Source: Fen-999 sp044220545
GTDB taxonomy: Bacteria > Pseudomonadota > Gammaproteobacteria > Burkholderiales > Rhodocyclaceae
NCBI GenBank assembly: GCA_044220545.1
Contig: JBGAQX010000039.1
Coordinates: forward strand, 6,126-70,125
DNA: 64,000 bases
Direction: 5' to 3'
The position numbers were made by a program, and so were the translations under genes. Shown in pieces: positions 25,653-34,511 of this stretch; position 1 is the stretch's first letter; the number at the start of each line of letters is the position of its first letter. The notes below the pieces were generated by a model that searched no databases, was not told the origin of the DNA, and saw nothing but the letters and a program-made list of their open reading frames with translations.

Positions 25653-26019
25653 GGGTGTCGTAGCCGGGCCGCTGGCCGGCGAGCGCCAGGCTGACGTGGT
25701 TGGGCGCGCAGATGGCGATGGCATTGGCCTGGGTCAACCAGCCCTGCCGAACACAATACTGTCGCGGCCCCGGATCGGCCAGTACCCGCGCGCGTCCCGG
25801 CCGTATCTCGACCACCGTGGTGCCGAGCGGGCCGGCGACCTCGATACGCTTGGCCGCGTTGAGCGGGTATTCCGCCACCACGCGGCCGTCCAGCCGCACC
25901 ACCGCCCGCTCGGCCGGGCCACCGCGCCAGAGCAGGGGAAACGACGCCGCCACCAATGCCGCGCCGATGCCCGCCACCAGCCAGTCGCCGGGGCGAACCG
26001 GCGCCAGCCAGGATTTCAT
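25642..26019 (-). CDS. NusG domain II-containing small membrane-anchored protein
   Basis: A 125-residue protein with one N-terminal membrane helix (GDWLVAGIGAALVAASFPLLW) and a beta domain: RIEVAGPLGTTVVEI, ARVLADPGPRQYCVRQGWL and AICAPNHVSLAL. This is the NusG domain II-like family. The two cysteines in QYCVRQGWLTQANAIAIC are typical of it. Its function is unknown. In other bacteria it clusters with Gx-transporter and ApbE-type flavinylation genes (from my memory of gene neighbourhoods). The ATG overlaps the RapZ stop by 3 bp. Confidence 0.75.
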   Translation of the reverse strand: MKSWLAPVRPGDWLVAGIGAALVAASFPLLWRGGPAERAVVRLDGRVVAEYPLNAAKRIEVAGPLGTTVVEIRPGRARVLADPGPRQYCVRQGWLTQANAIAICAPNHVSLALAGQRPGYDTLNY

Positions 26020-26861
26020 GAAGACAACAGGCCGCGGTGCCGCACCAGCACCCTGACCGCCCTCCGGAACCGCTCGGCGAGACGCTCGACAAAGTACACC
26101 GAGCGGTGCTGGCCGCCCGTGCAGCCGATCGCGACAGTCAGGTAGGAGCGATTGTCGCGGACATAGGCCGGCAGCCAGTCCTCGACGAAACCACCGATGT
26201 CGCCCAGCATGCGCGCCACCTCGGCCTGCGTGTCGAGGAAGTCGATCACCGGGCCGTCCAGCCCGGTCAGGGGGCGCAACGCCGGGTCGTAGTACGGGTT
26301 CGGCAGACAACGCACATCGAATACCAGGTCGGCATCCATGGGCAGGCCGTGCTTGAAGCCGAACGATTCGAACATCAGCGTCAGCCCGGCGCCATCGTCC
26401 AGCTGCACGAAATCCTTGACGAAGGCGCGCAGCGCGTTGGGCCGCAGATTGCTGGTATCGATACGGTGGCCCAGGCTCGCCAGCGTGTGCAGCGCCTCCC
26501 GCTCGCGGCCGATGGCCTCGGCCAGTGTGATATCGCCCACGGCCAGCGGATGGCGGCGCCGGGTTTCGGAAAAACGCTGGATCAGCACCTCGTCGCGGGC
26601 ATCGAGGAAGATGAAGCGCAGGTCGATCGCCTCCTTGCCGAGTTCCCGCAGTTGTTCGGGCAGGCCGGCGATGCCGGTGCCGCTGCGCATGTCCGCCGCC
26701 ACCGCCACCCGATCGTAGCCGCTACCGGCCAGCGACTCCACCAGACGCGGCAGGAGCGCCACCGGCAGGTTGTCCACGCAGTAATACGCCGCGTCTTCGA
26801 GCACGTTGAGGGCGATCGATTTGCCGGAACCGGACAGGCCGCTGATGAGGATGAGCTGCAT
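26016..26861 (-). CDS. rapZ: RNase adaptor RapZ
   Basis: P-loop protein that, in enterobacteria, binds the small RNA GlmZ and guides RNase E, so controlling glucosamine-6-phosphate synthesis. Full length at 281 residues from the ATG at 26861. Walker A is GLSGSGKS (residues 8-15), then VDNLPVALLP, DMRSGTGI, RFIFLDARDEVLIQRFSETRRRHPL and the C-terminal FDVRCLPNPYYDP and IGCTGGQHRSVYFVERLA (cut here), the RNA/sugar-binding part. Upstream starts would read into the metallo-hydrolase gene and have no ribosome site. Confidence 0.94.
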   Translation of the reverse strand: MQLILISGLSGSGKSIALNVLEDAAYYCVDNLPVALLPRLVESLAGSGYDRVAVAADMRSGTGIAGLPEQLRELGKEAIDLRFIFLDARDEVLIQRFSETRRRHPLAVGDITLAEAIGREREALHTLASLGHRIDTSNLRPNALRAFVKDFVQLDDGAGLTLMFESFGFKHGLPMDADLVFDVRCLPNPYYDPALRPLTGLDGPVIDFLDTQAEVARMLGDIGGFVEDWLPAYVRDNRSYLTVAIGCTGGQHRSVYFVERLAERFRRAVRVLVRHRGLLSS

Positions 26862-26886
26862 GGCGACAAGAATAGCCGAGCTTGGT

Positions 26887-27804
26887 CTAGGCCGCCATGG
26901 TCGGCACGATGTCGTCGCCGTCGAGAGCGATAGCGCCCGCACGCAGGAGTTCGGCACGCAGCCAGTCGGCGAGCTCGGGCATGCTCATGCCGAGATGGTC
27001 GCGGCCGACAGTGCGGAACAGCGGCACGCTCGCCAGGAAATCCGCGAGCTTGGCCCGCGGCAGGCGGCCGAGGTCGAGCAGCGAGAAGGTGAAGCAGGCC
27101 TTGACGGCATTGCGGGCGACGCGACGCGGGTCGCGCTCGAAGGCTTCGAGGCGACCGAAGGCGCGGCCGAGCGCGGCGCGGTAGTCGCCGAAAGGCGCGC
27201 CGTGGCCGGGGATCACGGTATCGACGTCGAGGTGCGCGAGCATCACCAGCGTCTCGCGTGTCGCGGCGAGCGCGCCGGGCCGGCCCAGCAGTTCGCCGAA
27301 GACGATACCGAAGCCGTCCTGCCAGAGCGCGTCGCCGGAGATCAGCAGGCGCTCCCGCGGGCAATGGAAAACCAGCGCTTCCATGTCGTGACCGGGCGCG
27401 GCGATGGCCCGCCAGGCGAGGCCGCCCATCTCGAATTCCTCGCCCGGTGCAATCACCCCGTCGTGGCGAAAGCGGTCGCCGCGCTGCGCCGCCGGGCCGA
27501 GCAGCAGGGCCTCTTCGTCCCAGTTGACGACGTGCGCTTCGATACCGGACGGAATCAGGATCTCGCAGCCGAAGGCGCGCCGCACGGCCGCGTTGCCGCC
27601 GATATGGTCGGAGTGCGAATGGGTGTTGATCAGACGCTTCAGGTGGCGTTCCGCCACGGCTGACTTTACGAGTTCGACGGTCTGCGCCGCATGGCCAACA
27701 TAGCCGCTGTCGACCAGCGTCGCCACTTTGCCTTCGAGGCAGACAATGTTGTTCGAGGACAGCCAGCCGCGCTCGATGACGCGGATCTGCGCGGGCAGGC
27801 TCAC
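26887..27804 (-). CDS. MBL-fold metallo-hydrolase
   Basis: A 305-residue metallo-beta-lactamase fold protein. Zinc ligands are visible in THSHSDHIGGN (HxHxDH), APGHDMEALVF, ISGDALWQDGF and PGHGAPFG. The C-terminal ~80 residues are helical, as in beta-lactamase-like LACTB2/hydroxyacylglutathione-type members. It starts at GTG 27804, overlapping the HMG-CoA lyase stop (GTGA), so it is the last gene of the leucine-degradation operon. Its substrate is unknown. A thioester hydrolase would fit the CoA context, but this is inference. Confidence 0.88.
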   Translation of the reverse strand: MSLPAQIRVIERGWLSSNNIVCLEGKVATLVDSGYVGHAAQTVELVKSAVAERHLKRLINTHSHSDHIGGNAAVRRAFGCEILIPSGIEAHVVNWDEEALLLGPAAQRGDRFRHDGVIAPGEEFEMGGLAWRAIAAPGHDMEALVFHCPRERLLISGDALWQDGFGIVFGELLGRPGALAATRETLVMLAHLDVDTVIPGHGAPFGDYRAALGRAFGRLEAFERDPRRVARNAVKACFTFSLLDLGRLPRAKLADFLASVPLFRTVGRDHLGMSMPELADWLRAELLRAGAIALDGDDIVPTMAA

Positions 27805-28703
27805 CGCTTCGCCAACAGGGCGCGCGCCGCCTTCGATCCCGTCTCGCGGCCGAGTTGGCGCGCGATCCACGCGCCGGTCTCGGCGAGCGCGGCGAGGTCG
27901 ATGCCGGTCTCGATGCCGAGTCCGTTCAGCAGATACGCGACGTCCTCGGTCGCCACATTGCCAGATGCGCCCGCCGCGTACGGGCAGCCACCAAGACCCG
28001 CGACGGAAGCATCGAACACCGCCACGCCCATTTCCAGCGCGGCATGCAGGTTGGCAATGGCCATGCCATAGGTATCGTGAAAGTGACCGGCCAATCGGGG
28101 TAACGGCACCCGCCGCGCGACCGCGTCGATCACGGTGCGCGTCTGGCCGGGCGTGCCGACGCCGATGGTGTCGCCGAGCGATATTTCGTAACAGCCCATC
28201 TCGAGCAGCGCGCCGGCAACCTCGGCGACCGCGCCGGGCGCCACCTCGCCCTGGTACGGACAACCAAGCGCACACGAAACATAGCCGCGCACCTTCACGC
28301 CCGCCTGGCGGGCCGCCGCCACCACCGGCCGAAAGCGGGCCAGGGATTCGGCGATATCGCAATTGATGTTCTTCCGCGAGAAGGCCTCGGACGCCGCGCC
28401 GAACACCGCGACCTCGGTCGCGCCGGCGGCCAGCGCGGCATCCAGCCCCTTCAGGTTGGGTACCAGCACTGGGTAGGCGACACCGGCGCGCCGGACAAGG
28501 GAACGCATCACCTCGGCGCTGTCCGCCATCTGCGGCACCCACTTGGGCGAAACGAAGGCGGCGGCCTCGATGGTCGTCAGGCCGCAGGCCGCCAGCCTGT
28601 TGATGAGTTCGACCTTGATGGCGGTCGGCACGATCCGTGGCTCGTTCTGCAGGCCATCGCGCGGGCCGACTTCGACGATCCTGACTTTGCTCGGGAGAGT
28701 CAT
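27801..28703 (-). CDS. liuE: Hydroxymethylglutaryl-CoA lyase (LiuE/MvaB)
   Basis: Cleaves HMG-CoA to acetoacetate and acetyl-CoA, the last step of leucine degradation. It is 300 residues with VEVGPRDGLQNEP (metal and substrate site), FVSPKWVPQMAD, GYVSCALGCPYQGEV, GHFHDTYGMA (metal ligands) and GLGGCPYAAGASGNVATED with the catalytic Cys loop. All expected residues are present. It is separated from liuD by the vapBC-like pair but is on the same strand, and overlaps the PIN gene by 4 bp. Confidence 0.95.
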   Translation of the reverse strand: MTLPSKVRIVEVGPRDGLQNEPRIVPTAIKVELINRLAACGLTTIEAAAFVSPKWVPQMADSAEVMRSLVRRAGVAYPVLVPNLKGLDAALAAGATEVAVFGAASEAFSRKNINCDIAESLARFRPVVAAARQAGVKVRGYVSCALGCPYQGEVAPGAVAEVAGALLEMGCYEISLGDTIGVGTPGQTRTVIDAVARRVPLPRLAGHFHDTYGMAIANLHAALEMGVAVFDASVAGLGGCPYAAGASGNVATEDVAYLLNGLGIETGIDLAALAETGAWIARQLGRETGSKAARALLAKR

Positions 28704-29104
28704 CGAAGCTCCAGGAAGCCCTTCAAGGTAACGATGCGCACACCGCCGGTCAGCTTTGGCTTGTCGATAAACGCGCCGAAGTCGCGGACATCGCCCGTGA
28801 TCAACACATCGCAGCGCGCTTCGATGGCCGCCGCCAGGATGGGTCGGTCCTTGTCGGGCAGCGGCACCGGACAGGGCTCGCGGGCCGACCAGGCAAACAG
28901 ACGCAGCTTGCCAATAATCAGCGACAGGCGGGCCACGGCCTCGGGGCGTTTGCGCTGCAAGTTGATCATCGCCTCGTTCGCGGCATAGTCGCTACTCACC
29001 AGTTCAAAGCCCAGATCGGCGGCCAGATCGAAGAGGCGTGCCGGACGGCCAGCGGGGTTATAGGCCGCCGAGAAGAGCACGTTCGCGTCGATGAACAGGC
29101 GCAT
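28700..29104 (-). CDS. PIN-domain ribonuclease toxin (VapC-like)
   Basis: A 134-residue PIN-domain protein. Acidic active-site residues appear as LFIDANVLFS (Asp near the N-terminus), a Glu in YAANEAMINL, and two further Asp in PDKDRPILAAA and LITGDVRDFG. These would form the metal centre of a VapC-type RNase. Its start abuts the stop of an AbrB-type antitoxin gene, which is the standard antitoxin-toxin order. It overlaps liuE by 4 bp, so the toxin gene is wired into the leucine operon. Confidence 0.88.
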   Translation of the reverse strand: MRLFIDANVLFSAAYNPAGRPARLFDLAADLGFELVSSDYAANEAMINLQRKRPEAVARLSLIIGKLRLFAWSAREPCPVPLPDKDRPILAAAIEARCDVLITGDVRDFGAFIDKPKLTGGVRIVTLKGFLELR

Positions 29105-29382
29105 CAGGCGGCCTTGGTCAGCCCGTGGCGTTTGGCGATGGCTTTGAGTCGACGGTCGAAGTCGGCGCGCTCCGCATCATCCTTGAACGAGTCTTCGCGC
29201 GCCCAGCGATCAACCTCCTCATCGGTGTAGATTCGCACCGGCAGTACCGCCGCCGGCCGCAACACCAGCGCGCCATCCTTTTCCTCGGCCACCACCACCC
29301 CGCCCGGCTCGATGCCGAGACGTTTGCGCAACTTCGCCGGGAGTGTGATCTGCCCGCGACCGGAAACGATCAGGTTGTCCAT
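29104..29382 (-). CDS. AbrB/MazE-type antitoxin (VapB-like)
   Basis: A 92-residue protein with an N-terminal swapped-hairpin AbrB domain: LIVSGRGQITLPAKLRKRLGI followed by EPGGVVVAEEKDGALVL. The charged C-terminal tail (about 50-92) would wrap and block the PIN toxin encoded next, with which it shares one base. A perfect inverted repeat 15 bp upstream of its ATG is a probable autoregulatory operator. It lies 90 bp after the liuD stop. Confidence 0.9.
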   Translation of the reverse strand: MDNLIVSGRGQITLPAKLRKRLGIEPGGVVVAEEKDGALVLRPAAVLPVRIYTDEEVDRWAREDSFKDDAERADFDRRLKAIAKRHGLTKAA

Positions 29383-29396
29383 GGTGGCACCTCGAT

Positions 29397-29421
29397 TGCT
29401 GAATTACGGAAATTCAGCATA
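29397..29421 (-). promoter_or_regulatory. Operator/promoter of vapBC-like module
   Basis: Perfect inverted repeat with 9 bp arms TGCTGAATT (29397-29405) and AATTCAGCA (29411-29419) and a 5 bp centre. On the minus strand a -10-like TATGCT (29416-29421) overlaps the upstream arm. The -35 is weak. Position and symmetry fit binding by the AbrB-type antitoxin, giving independent autoregulated expression inside the leucine operon. Confidence 0.65.
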
Positions 29422-29472
29422 GCAAAACCACCGGCGATTCGCCATTGCAATCCGTACCCGCATTGCGGATCG

Positions 29473-31491
29473 TTACCGCGAACCTTGGCTTGACGCTTCG
29501 AACTCGACCAGCTCGGCCCCGTCGGCGACCTGCTCACCGACCGAGCAGCGGAAGGACTTGACGATTCCGGCGGCGGGCGCGCAAATCGTGTGCTCCATCT
29601 TCATGGCTTCGAGGATCAGCAATGGCGCGCCCTTCTCCACCTTCGCGCCGGGCCGGGCGATGAGCGCGATCACCTTGCCGGGCATCGGCGCGGTCATGCC
29701 GCCCTCGGCACCGCCGCCTTCGCCCGCGTGGAAGAGCGGATCGATGGCGGCCAGCACATGGCAACGCCCGTGCAGAAAGACGTGCCGCTTCTCGCCCGCC
29801 ACCACGACCGTCGCGACGGTGCGATTGCCGTCGAAATCGGCGCGCAACTGGCTGCCGGCCTGCAACTCGCCGCTGGCCGAACTGGTTTGGCCATCGACGT
29901 CGAGCAACCACGACCGGTCGCCATAGGCAACCGCCACGGTCTTGTCGCCATCACCATTGCCGTGGCGGAAGACCAGCTTGCGCCGGGCCGCGCTGTTCAG
30001 GCGCCAGCCGTCGCGGCGATGCCAAGGTGAATACGGGTCGGCGTCGAATCGCGCCGCCTCGTCCGCCGCCACCTGTTCGCGCAGCAGTTCGGCCAGCGCG
30101 GCCGCCAGCCAGACTTCCCTGGGCGGCTCGGCGGCCGCCGGAAACAGGAACGCCGTCTGCCGCTCGATCAACCCGGTGTCGAGGTCGGCCTGGGCGAAAG
30201 CCGGACAGCCGACCAGGCGCGAGAGAAAGCCCACGTTGTTGGCCACGCCGACCACGCGATACTGCGCCAGCGCCTGGAGCATGCGGGCCAACGCCCGCTC
30301 TCGGGTTTCGTCCCAGACGATCAGTTTGGCGACCATCGGGTCGTAATGCGGCGAGATTTCGTCGCCCTGCTCGACACCGGTATCGACGCGCACATGGAGC
30401 GACTCGCCCGGCGGCGCCAGGTGTACCAGGCGGCCCGTCGAGGGCAGGAAGCCCTTGTCCGGATCTTCGGCATAGACACGCGCTTCCAGCGCATGACCAC
30501 GAATGGCCAATTGCTCCTGCGTCAGCGGCAGCGGTTCGCCGGCGGCGACGCGCAACTGCCACTCGACCAGATCGAGGCCGGTGATCATTTCCGTTACCGG
30601 ATGCTCGACCTGGAGCCGGGTGTTCATCTCCATGAAGTAGAAGGCGCCCTGGGCGTCGACGATGAACTCCACCGTGCCGGCGCCGACATAGCCGACGGCC
30701 CGCGCCGCGTCGACGGCGGCCTTGCCCATGACGGCGCGCCGTTCGGCCGTCATGCCCGGCGCGGGGGCCTCTTCGAGTACCTTCTGGTGGCGCCGCTGCA
30801 CCGAGCAGTCGCGCTCGAAGAGATGCACGACCTGGCCGTGGCTGTCGCCGAACACCTGCATTTCGATGTGGCGCGGTCGCTGGAGATACTTCTCGATCAG
30901 CACGTGTTCATCGCCAAAACTGGCCCGCGCCTCGCGTTGGCAGGAGGCCAGGGCATCGAGAAATTCCTCGGCCCGATGGACGGCGCGCATGCCCTTGCCG
31001 CCGCCACCTGCCGCCGCCTTGATGAGCACCGGATAGCCAATCCGGCCGGCCTGTTCCTTCAGGAAGTCCGGCGCCTGCCCGTCGCCGTGATAGCCCGGAG
31101 TGAGCGGCACGCCGGCCCTTTCCATCAGCTTCTTGGCCTCGGACTTCGAGCCCATGGCGTGGATCGCCGCGACCGGGGGGCCGATGAAGGCAATGCCGTT
31201 GGCCGCGCAGGCCTCGGCGAAGGCCTCGTTCTCGGAAAGAAAGCCATAGCCGGGATGAACCGCCTGGGCGCCGGTCTGCCGGCAGGCGGCGATGATGCGC
31301 TCCGCCACCAGGTAGGACTCGCGCGGCGCGGCGTGGCCGATCAGCACCGCCTCGTCGGCCAGGCGCACGTGGCGCGCGCCGGCATCGGCCTCGGAATACA
31401 CGGCGACAGTGCGAATGCCCAGGCGGCGGGCGGTCCTGATGACCCGGCAGGCGATCTCGCCACGGTTGGCAACAAGTATCTTGTCGAACAC
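29473..31491 (-). CDS. liuD: Methylcrotonyl-CoA carboxylase biotin-carrying alpha subunit (LiuD/MccA)
   Basis: ATP-dependent biotin carboxylase plus biotin carrier subunit, 672 residues. From the GTG at 31491 it starts VFDKILVANRGEIACRV. The ATP-grasp region shows KAAAGGGGKGMR, and catalysis motifs include FERDCSVQRRHQK and FMEMNTRLQVEHPVTE. The C-terminal carrier has the biotin site EAMKMEH. Neighbours LiuB, LiuC and isovaleryl-CoA dehydrogenase fix the substrate as 3-methylcrotonyl-CoA rather than acetyl- or propionyl-CoA. It starts 7 bp after the liuC stop. Longer in-frame starts lie inside liuC. Confidence 0.95.
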   Translation of the reverse strand: MFDKILVANRGEIACRVIRTARRLGIRTVAVYSEADAGARHVRLADEAVLIGHAAPRESYLVAERIIAACRQTGAQAVHPGYGFLSENEAFAEACAANGIAFIGPPVAAIHAMGSKSEAKKLMERAGVPLTPGYHGDGQAPDFLKEQAGRIGYPVLIKAAAGGGGKGMRAVHRAEEFLDALASCQREARASFGDEHVLIEKYLQRPRHIEMQVFGDSHGQVVHLFERDCSVQRRHQKVLEEAPAPGMTAERRAVMGKAAVDAARAVGYVGAGTVEFIVDAQGAFYFMEMNTRLQVEHPVTEMITGLDLVEWQLRVAAGEPLPLTQEQLAIRGHALEARVYAEDPDKGFLPSTGRLVHLAPPGESLHVRVDTGVEQGDEISPHYDPMVAKLIVWDETRERALARMLQALAQYRVVGVANNVGFLSRLVGCPAFAQADLDTGLIERQTAFLFPAAAEPPREVWLAAALAELLREQVAADEAARFDADPYSPWHRRDGWRLNSAARRKLVFRHGNGDGDKTVAVAYGDRSWLLDVDGQTSSASGELQAGSQLRADFDGNRTVATVVVAGEKRHVFLHGRCHVLAAIDPLFHAGEGGGAEGGMTAPMPGKVIALIARPGAKVEKGAPLLILEAMKMEHTICAPAAGIVKSFRCSVGEQVADGAELVEFEASSQGSR

Positions 31492-31498
31492 GGCGCGC

Positions 31499-32287
31499 CT
31501 ACTCGGGCAGCCAGGCGGGACGGCGCTTTTCGAGGAAGGCGGCCAGGCCTTCGCGCCCCTCCTCGGAAGCGCGGACGCTGGCGATGCGGCGCGCGGTGTC
31601 ATCCATCAGTTCGGCGTCGAGGGGCCGATGCACAACGGCGCGAATCAGGTCCTTGCATTCCGCCAGGGCGCGCGGGCCGTTCAGCAGCAAGGCATCGACG
31701 ATCTGGCCGACCGCCAGATCGAGCGCGGCGTCGTCGGCCACCATTTCGTGGATCAAGCCGATGCGATAGGCCTCGGCGGCGGAAAATCGCTCGCCGGTCA
31801 GCATGTAGCGGCGCGCGTGGCGAACACCCATGGCGGCGATGACGTAGGGGCTGATCACGGCCGGAATGATGCCGAGCCTCACTTCGGAGAAGCGGAACTG
31901 GACGTCGAAGGTGGCGATGGCGATGTCGCAGGCGGCCACCAGGCCGACCCCCCCGCCATAGGCCGCCCCCTGGACACGGGCGATGGTCGGCTTGGGCATG
32001 GTGGCCAGGCGCTTCAGCATTTCCGCCATCACCCGCGCGTCGCGCTGGTTCTCGTCGGTGCTCAGCCCGGCCGATTCCCGCATCCAGCCGAGGTCGGCGC
32101 CGGCACAGAAAGTCCCGCCGGCGGCCGACAGCACCACGACACGCACGCTGTCGTCGCGGCTCATGCTGCCCAGGGCGCGCACCAGTTCCTGGAGCAGCAC
32201 GTTGTCGAAGGCGTTGTGCCGATCGGCCCGATCGAGGGTGATGATGCCGACGCCGTGGTCGATCTCGATGGCGATAGTCTTGTACAT
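31499..32287 (-). CDS. liuC: Methylglutaconyl-CoA hydratase (LiuC), enoyl-CoA hydratase family
   Basis: Crotonase-fold enzyme hydrating 3-methylglutaconyl-CoA to HMG-CoA, 262 residues. Oxyanion-hole segments are visible as AAGGTFCAGADLGWMRE and VQGAAYGGGVGLVAACDIAIA (written here in part), with RFSEVRLGIIPAVISPYV following. The position between the two carboxylase subunits supports the leucine pathway role. Family specificity among crotonases cannot be read from motifs alone. Confidence 0.92.
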   Translation of the reverse strand: MYKTIAIEIDHGVGIITLDRADRHNAFDNVLLQELVRALGSMSRDDSVRVVVLSAAGGTFCAGADLGWMRESAGLSTDENQRDARVMAEMLKRLATMPKPTIARVQGAAYGGGVGLVAACDIAIATFDVQFRFSEVRLGIIPAVISPYVIAAMGVRHARRYMLTGERFSAAEAYRIGLIHEMVADDAALDLAVGQIVDALLLNGPRALAECKDLIRAVVHRPLDAELMDDTARRIASVRASEEGREGLAAFLEKRRPAWLPE

Positions 32288-32296
32288 GGCGTTCCC

Positions 32297-33904
32297 TTAC
32301 ATCCTGAAGATGCCGAAGGTGGTCCGGTCGATCGGCGCATTGAGCGCCGCCGCAATGCTCAGTCCGAGCACCCGGCGCGTCTGGGCGGGGTCGACGATGC
32401 CGTCGTCCCAGAGGCGCGCGGTGGCGTAGTAGGGGTGGCCCTGAGTCTCGTACTGCGCACGGATCGGCGCCTTGAAGGCTTCTTCCTCTTCCGCACCCCA
32501 GCCTTTGCCGGCCGCCTCCAGACCGTCGCGCTTGACGGTGGCCAGCACGCTGGCGGCCTGCTCGCCACCCATCACCGAAATGCGCGTGTTCGGCCAGGTC
32601 CACAACAGGCGCGGCGAGTAGGCGCGGCCGCACATGCCGTAGTTGCCGGCGCCGAAGGAGCCACCGATCAGCACGGTGAATTTCGGCACCGCCGCCGTCG
32701 CCACCGCCGTGACCATCTTGGCGCCGTCGCGGGCGATGCCGCCATTCTCGTACTTGCGGCCGACCATGAAGCCGGTGATGTTCTGCAGGAACACCAGTGG
32801 AATGCCGCGCTGCGCGCACAACTCGATGAAGTGGGCACCCTTCAGCGCCGACTCGGAAAACAGGATGCCGTTGTTGGCGACGATTCCCACCGGGTAACCA
32901 TGCAGGCGCGCGAAGCCGGTGACCAGGGTCGCGCCGTAGCGCGCCTTGAACTCGTCGAAGCGCGAACCGTCGACCAGGCGGGCGATCACCTCGCGCACAT
33001 CGTAGGGTTTGCGGGTGTCGGCGGGAATCACCCCGTAAAGCTCTTCGGTGGCGTAGCGCGGCTCTTCGGGCGCCGCGCGATCCAGGGTCACCGGCTTGAT
33101 CCGGTTCAGGTTGGCGACGATGCGCCGGGCAATCGACAAGGCGTGATGGTCGTTCTCGGCCAGATGGTCGGCCACGCCGGAGACTCTTGTGTGCACGTCG
33201 CCGCCGCCGAGATCCTCGGCCGTCACCACTTCGCCGGTGGCGGCCTTGACCAGTGGCGGGCCGCCGAGAAAGATGGTGCCCTGGTTGCGGACAATCACCG
33301 TCTCGTCGCTCATCGCCGGCACGTAGGCGCCGCCCGCCGTGCAGGAACCCATGACCACGGCGATCTGCGGAATGCCCCGGGCGCTCATGTGGGCCTGGTT
33401 GAAGAAGATGCGACCGAAGTGGTCGCGGTCGGGGAAGACCTCGTCCTGCATGGGCAGGAAGGCACCGCCGGAATCGACCAGATACAGGCAGGGCAGATGG
33501 TTCTCCAGGGCGATCTCCTGCGCCCGCAGGTGCTTCTTCACCGTCATCGGGTAGTACGTGCCGCCCTTGACCGTGGCGTCGTTGGCGACGATGACGCACT
33601 CGACGCCGGAAACACGCCCGATGCCCGTCACGACCCCCGCCGCCGCGATGTCACCGCCATACATGCCCCAGGCCGCCATGGCCGACAGCTCGAGGAAGGG
33701 CGCGCCCGGATCGAGCAACTGGTCGATGCGATCCCGCGCCAGCAACTTGCCGCGCGCCAGGTGCTTCCGGCGGGCATCGTCCGAACCGCCCAGGGCGACG
33801 TCCGCCGCCCGCGCCTTGAGATCCGCCACCAGCGCGCGCATCGCCGCGTCGTTGGCGCGGAAATCGTCGGCGCGGACGTTCAGTTTCGAGGCAATGACCG
33901 ACAC
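32297..33904 (-). CDS. liuB: Methylcrotonyl-CoA carboxylase beta subunit (LiuB/MccB)
   Basis: Carboxyltransferase subunit, 535 residues, that moves CO2 from biotin to 3-methylcrotonyl-CoA. Diagnostic blocks: RDRIDQLLDPGAPFLELS, YYPMTVKKHLRAQEIA, YLVDSGGAFLPMQDEVFPD, GSCTAGGAYVPAMSDE and the C-terminal GGSFGAGNYGMCGRAY with FVWTWPN-like sequence. Full length for the family. The ATG at 33904 abuts the stop of the upstream isomerase gene. Confidence 0.95.
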   Translation of the reverse strand: MSVIASKLNVRADDFRANDAAMRALVADLKARAADVALGGSDDARRKHLARGKLLARDRIDQLLDPGAPFLELSAMAAWGMYGGDIAAAGVVTGIGRVSGVECVIVANDATVKGGTYYPMTVKKHLRAQEIALENHLPCLYLVDSGGAFLPMQDEVFPDRDHFGRIFFNQAHMSARGIPQIAVVMGSCTAGGAYVPAMSDETVIVRNQGTIFLGGPPLVKAATGEVVTAEDLGGGDVHTRVSGVADHLAENDHHALSIARRIVANLNRIKPVTLDRAAPEEPRYATEELYGVIPADTRKPYDVREVIARLVDGSRFDEFKARYGATLVTGFARLHGYPVGIVANNGILFSESALKGAHFIELCAQRGIPLVFLQNITGFMVGRKYENGGIARDGAKMVTAVATAAVPKFTVLIGGSFGAGNYGMCGRAYSPRLLWTWPNTRISVMGGEQAASVLATVKRDGLEAAGKGWGAEEEEAFKAPIRAQYETQGHPYYATARLWDDGIVDPAQTRRVLGLSIAAALNAPIDRTTFGIFRM

Positions 33905-34507
33905 TCAGAATCCCCCGCGTTCCAGCCACTGCTCGACTTGCGGCAGGCGGTCCGCGCCCCAGAACGGCTCGCCATCGACAACGATCCAGGGCGCGCCGAA
34001 CATGCCCAGGGCGATGGCGGCGTCGGTTTCCTTGCGCAGGCGTTCCTTGATCGCCGGCTCCTCGAGCGCGGAGGACAAGGGAGCGGGCTCGACGCCGAGC
34101 AGCGCGGCCATGTGCAGCACCGAGGACGGTTCGGAGATGTCGTGACCTTCGGCGAAATAGGCGCGGAACACCGCATGGGCGAACTGGCGGGCCAGGGCCT
34201 CATCGCGGTCGTGCAGCCAGTAGTAGGCGCGCGCCGCCGCCACGGTGGCGACGGGAAAGCGCATCGGCATGCGAAAGGGCACATCGAGAAAACGTGCCGA
34301 ACGGACGATATCGCGCAGGCTGTAGTCGTGCATGCCGGGCTGGCGCACCAGCGGCAGCGTGCCGAGGCCCTTGAAGATCACCCCGAGCAGGATGGGATGC
34401 CAGCGTACCTCGCGGTCGAAGCGCCCGGCGAGCGCGTCGATCTTCTCGCTGGCCAGATACGAATATGGCGAGGAGAAGTCGAAATAGAAATCGATCGGTT
34501 CGGCCAT
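33905..34507 (-). CDS. 2-hydroxychromene-2-carboxylate isomerase / kappa-class GST-like (DsbA fold)
   Basis: A 200-residue thioredoxin-fold enzyme. The N-terminal IDFYFDFSSPYSYLASEKI carries the Ser that binds glutathione in this family, then HPILLGVIFKGLG and the C-terminal GMFGAPWIVVDGEPFWGADRLPQVE (given in parts). Known members isomerise hydroxychromene carboxylate in aromatic degradation, or act on small thiol substrates. Here it is embedded among leucine genes, where such genes are often found, but its role there is unclear. Confidence 0.88.
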   Translation of the reverse strand: MAEPIDFYFDFSSPYSYLASEKIDALAGRFDREVRWHPILLGVIFKGLGTLPLVRQPGMHDYSLRDIVRSARFLDVPFRMPMRFPVATVAAARAYYWLHDRDEALARQFAHAVFRAYFAEGHDISEPSSVLHMAALLGVEPAPLSSALEEPAIKERLRKETDAAIALGMFGAPWIVVDGEPFWGADRLPQVEQWLERGGF

Positions 34508-34511
34508 GCGT

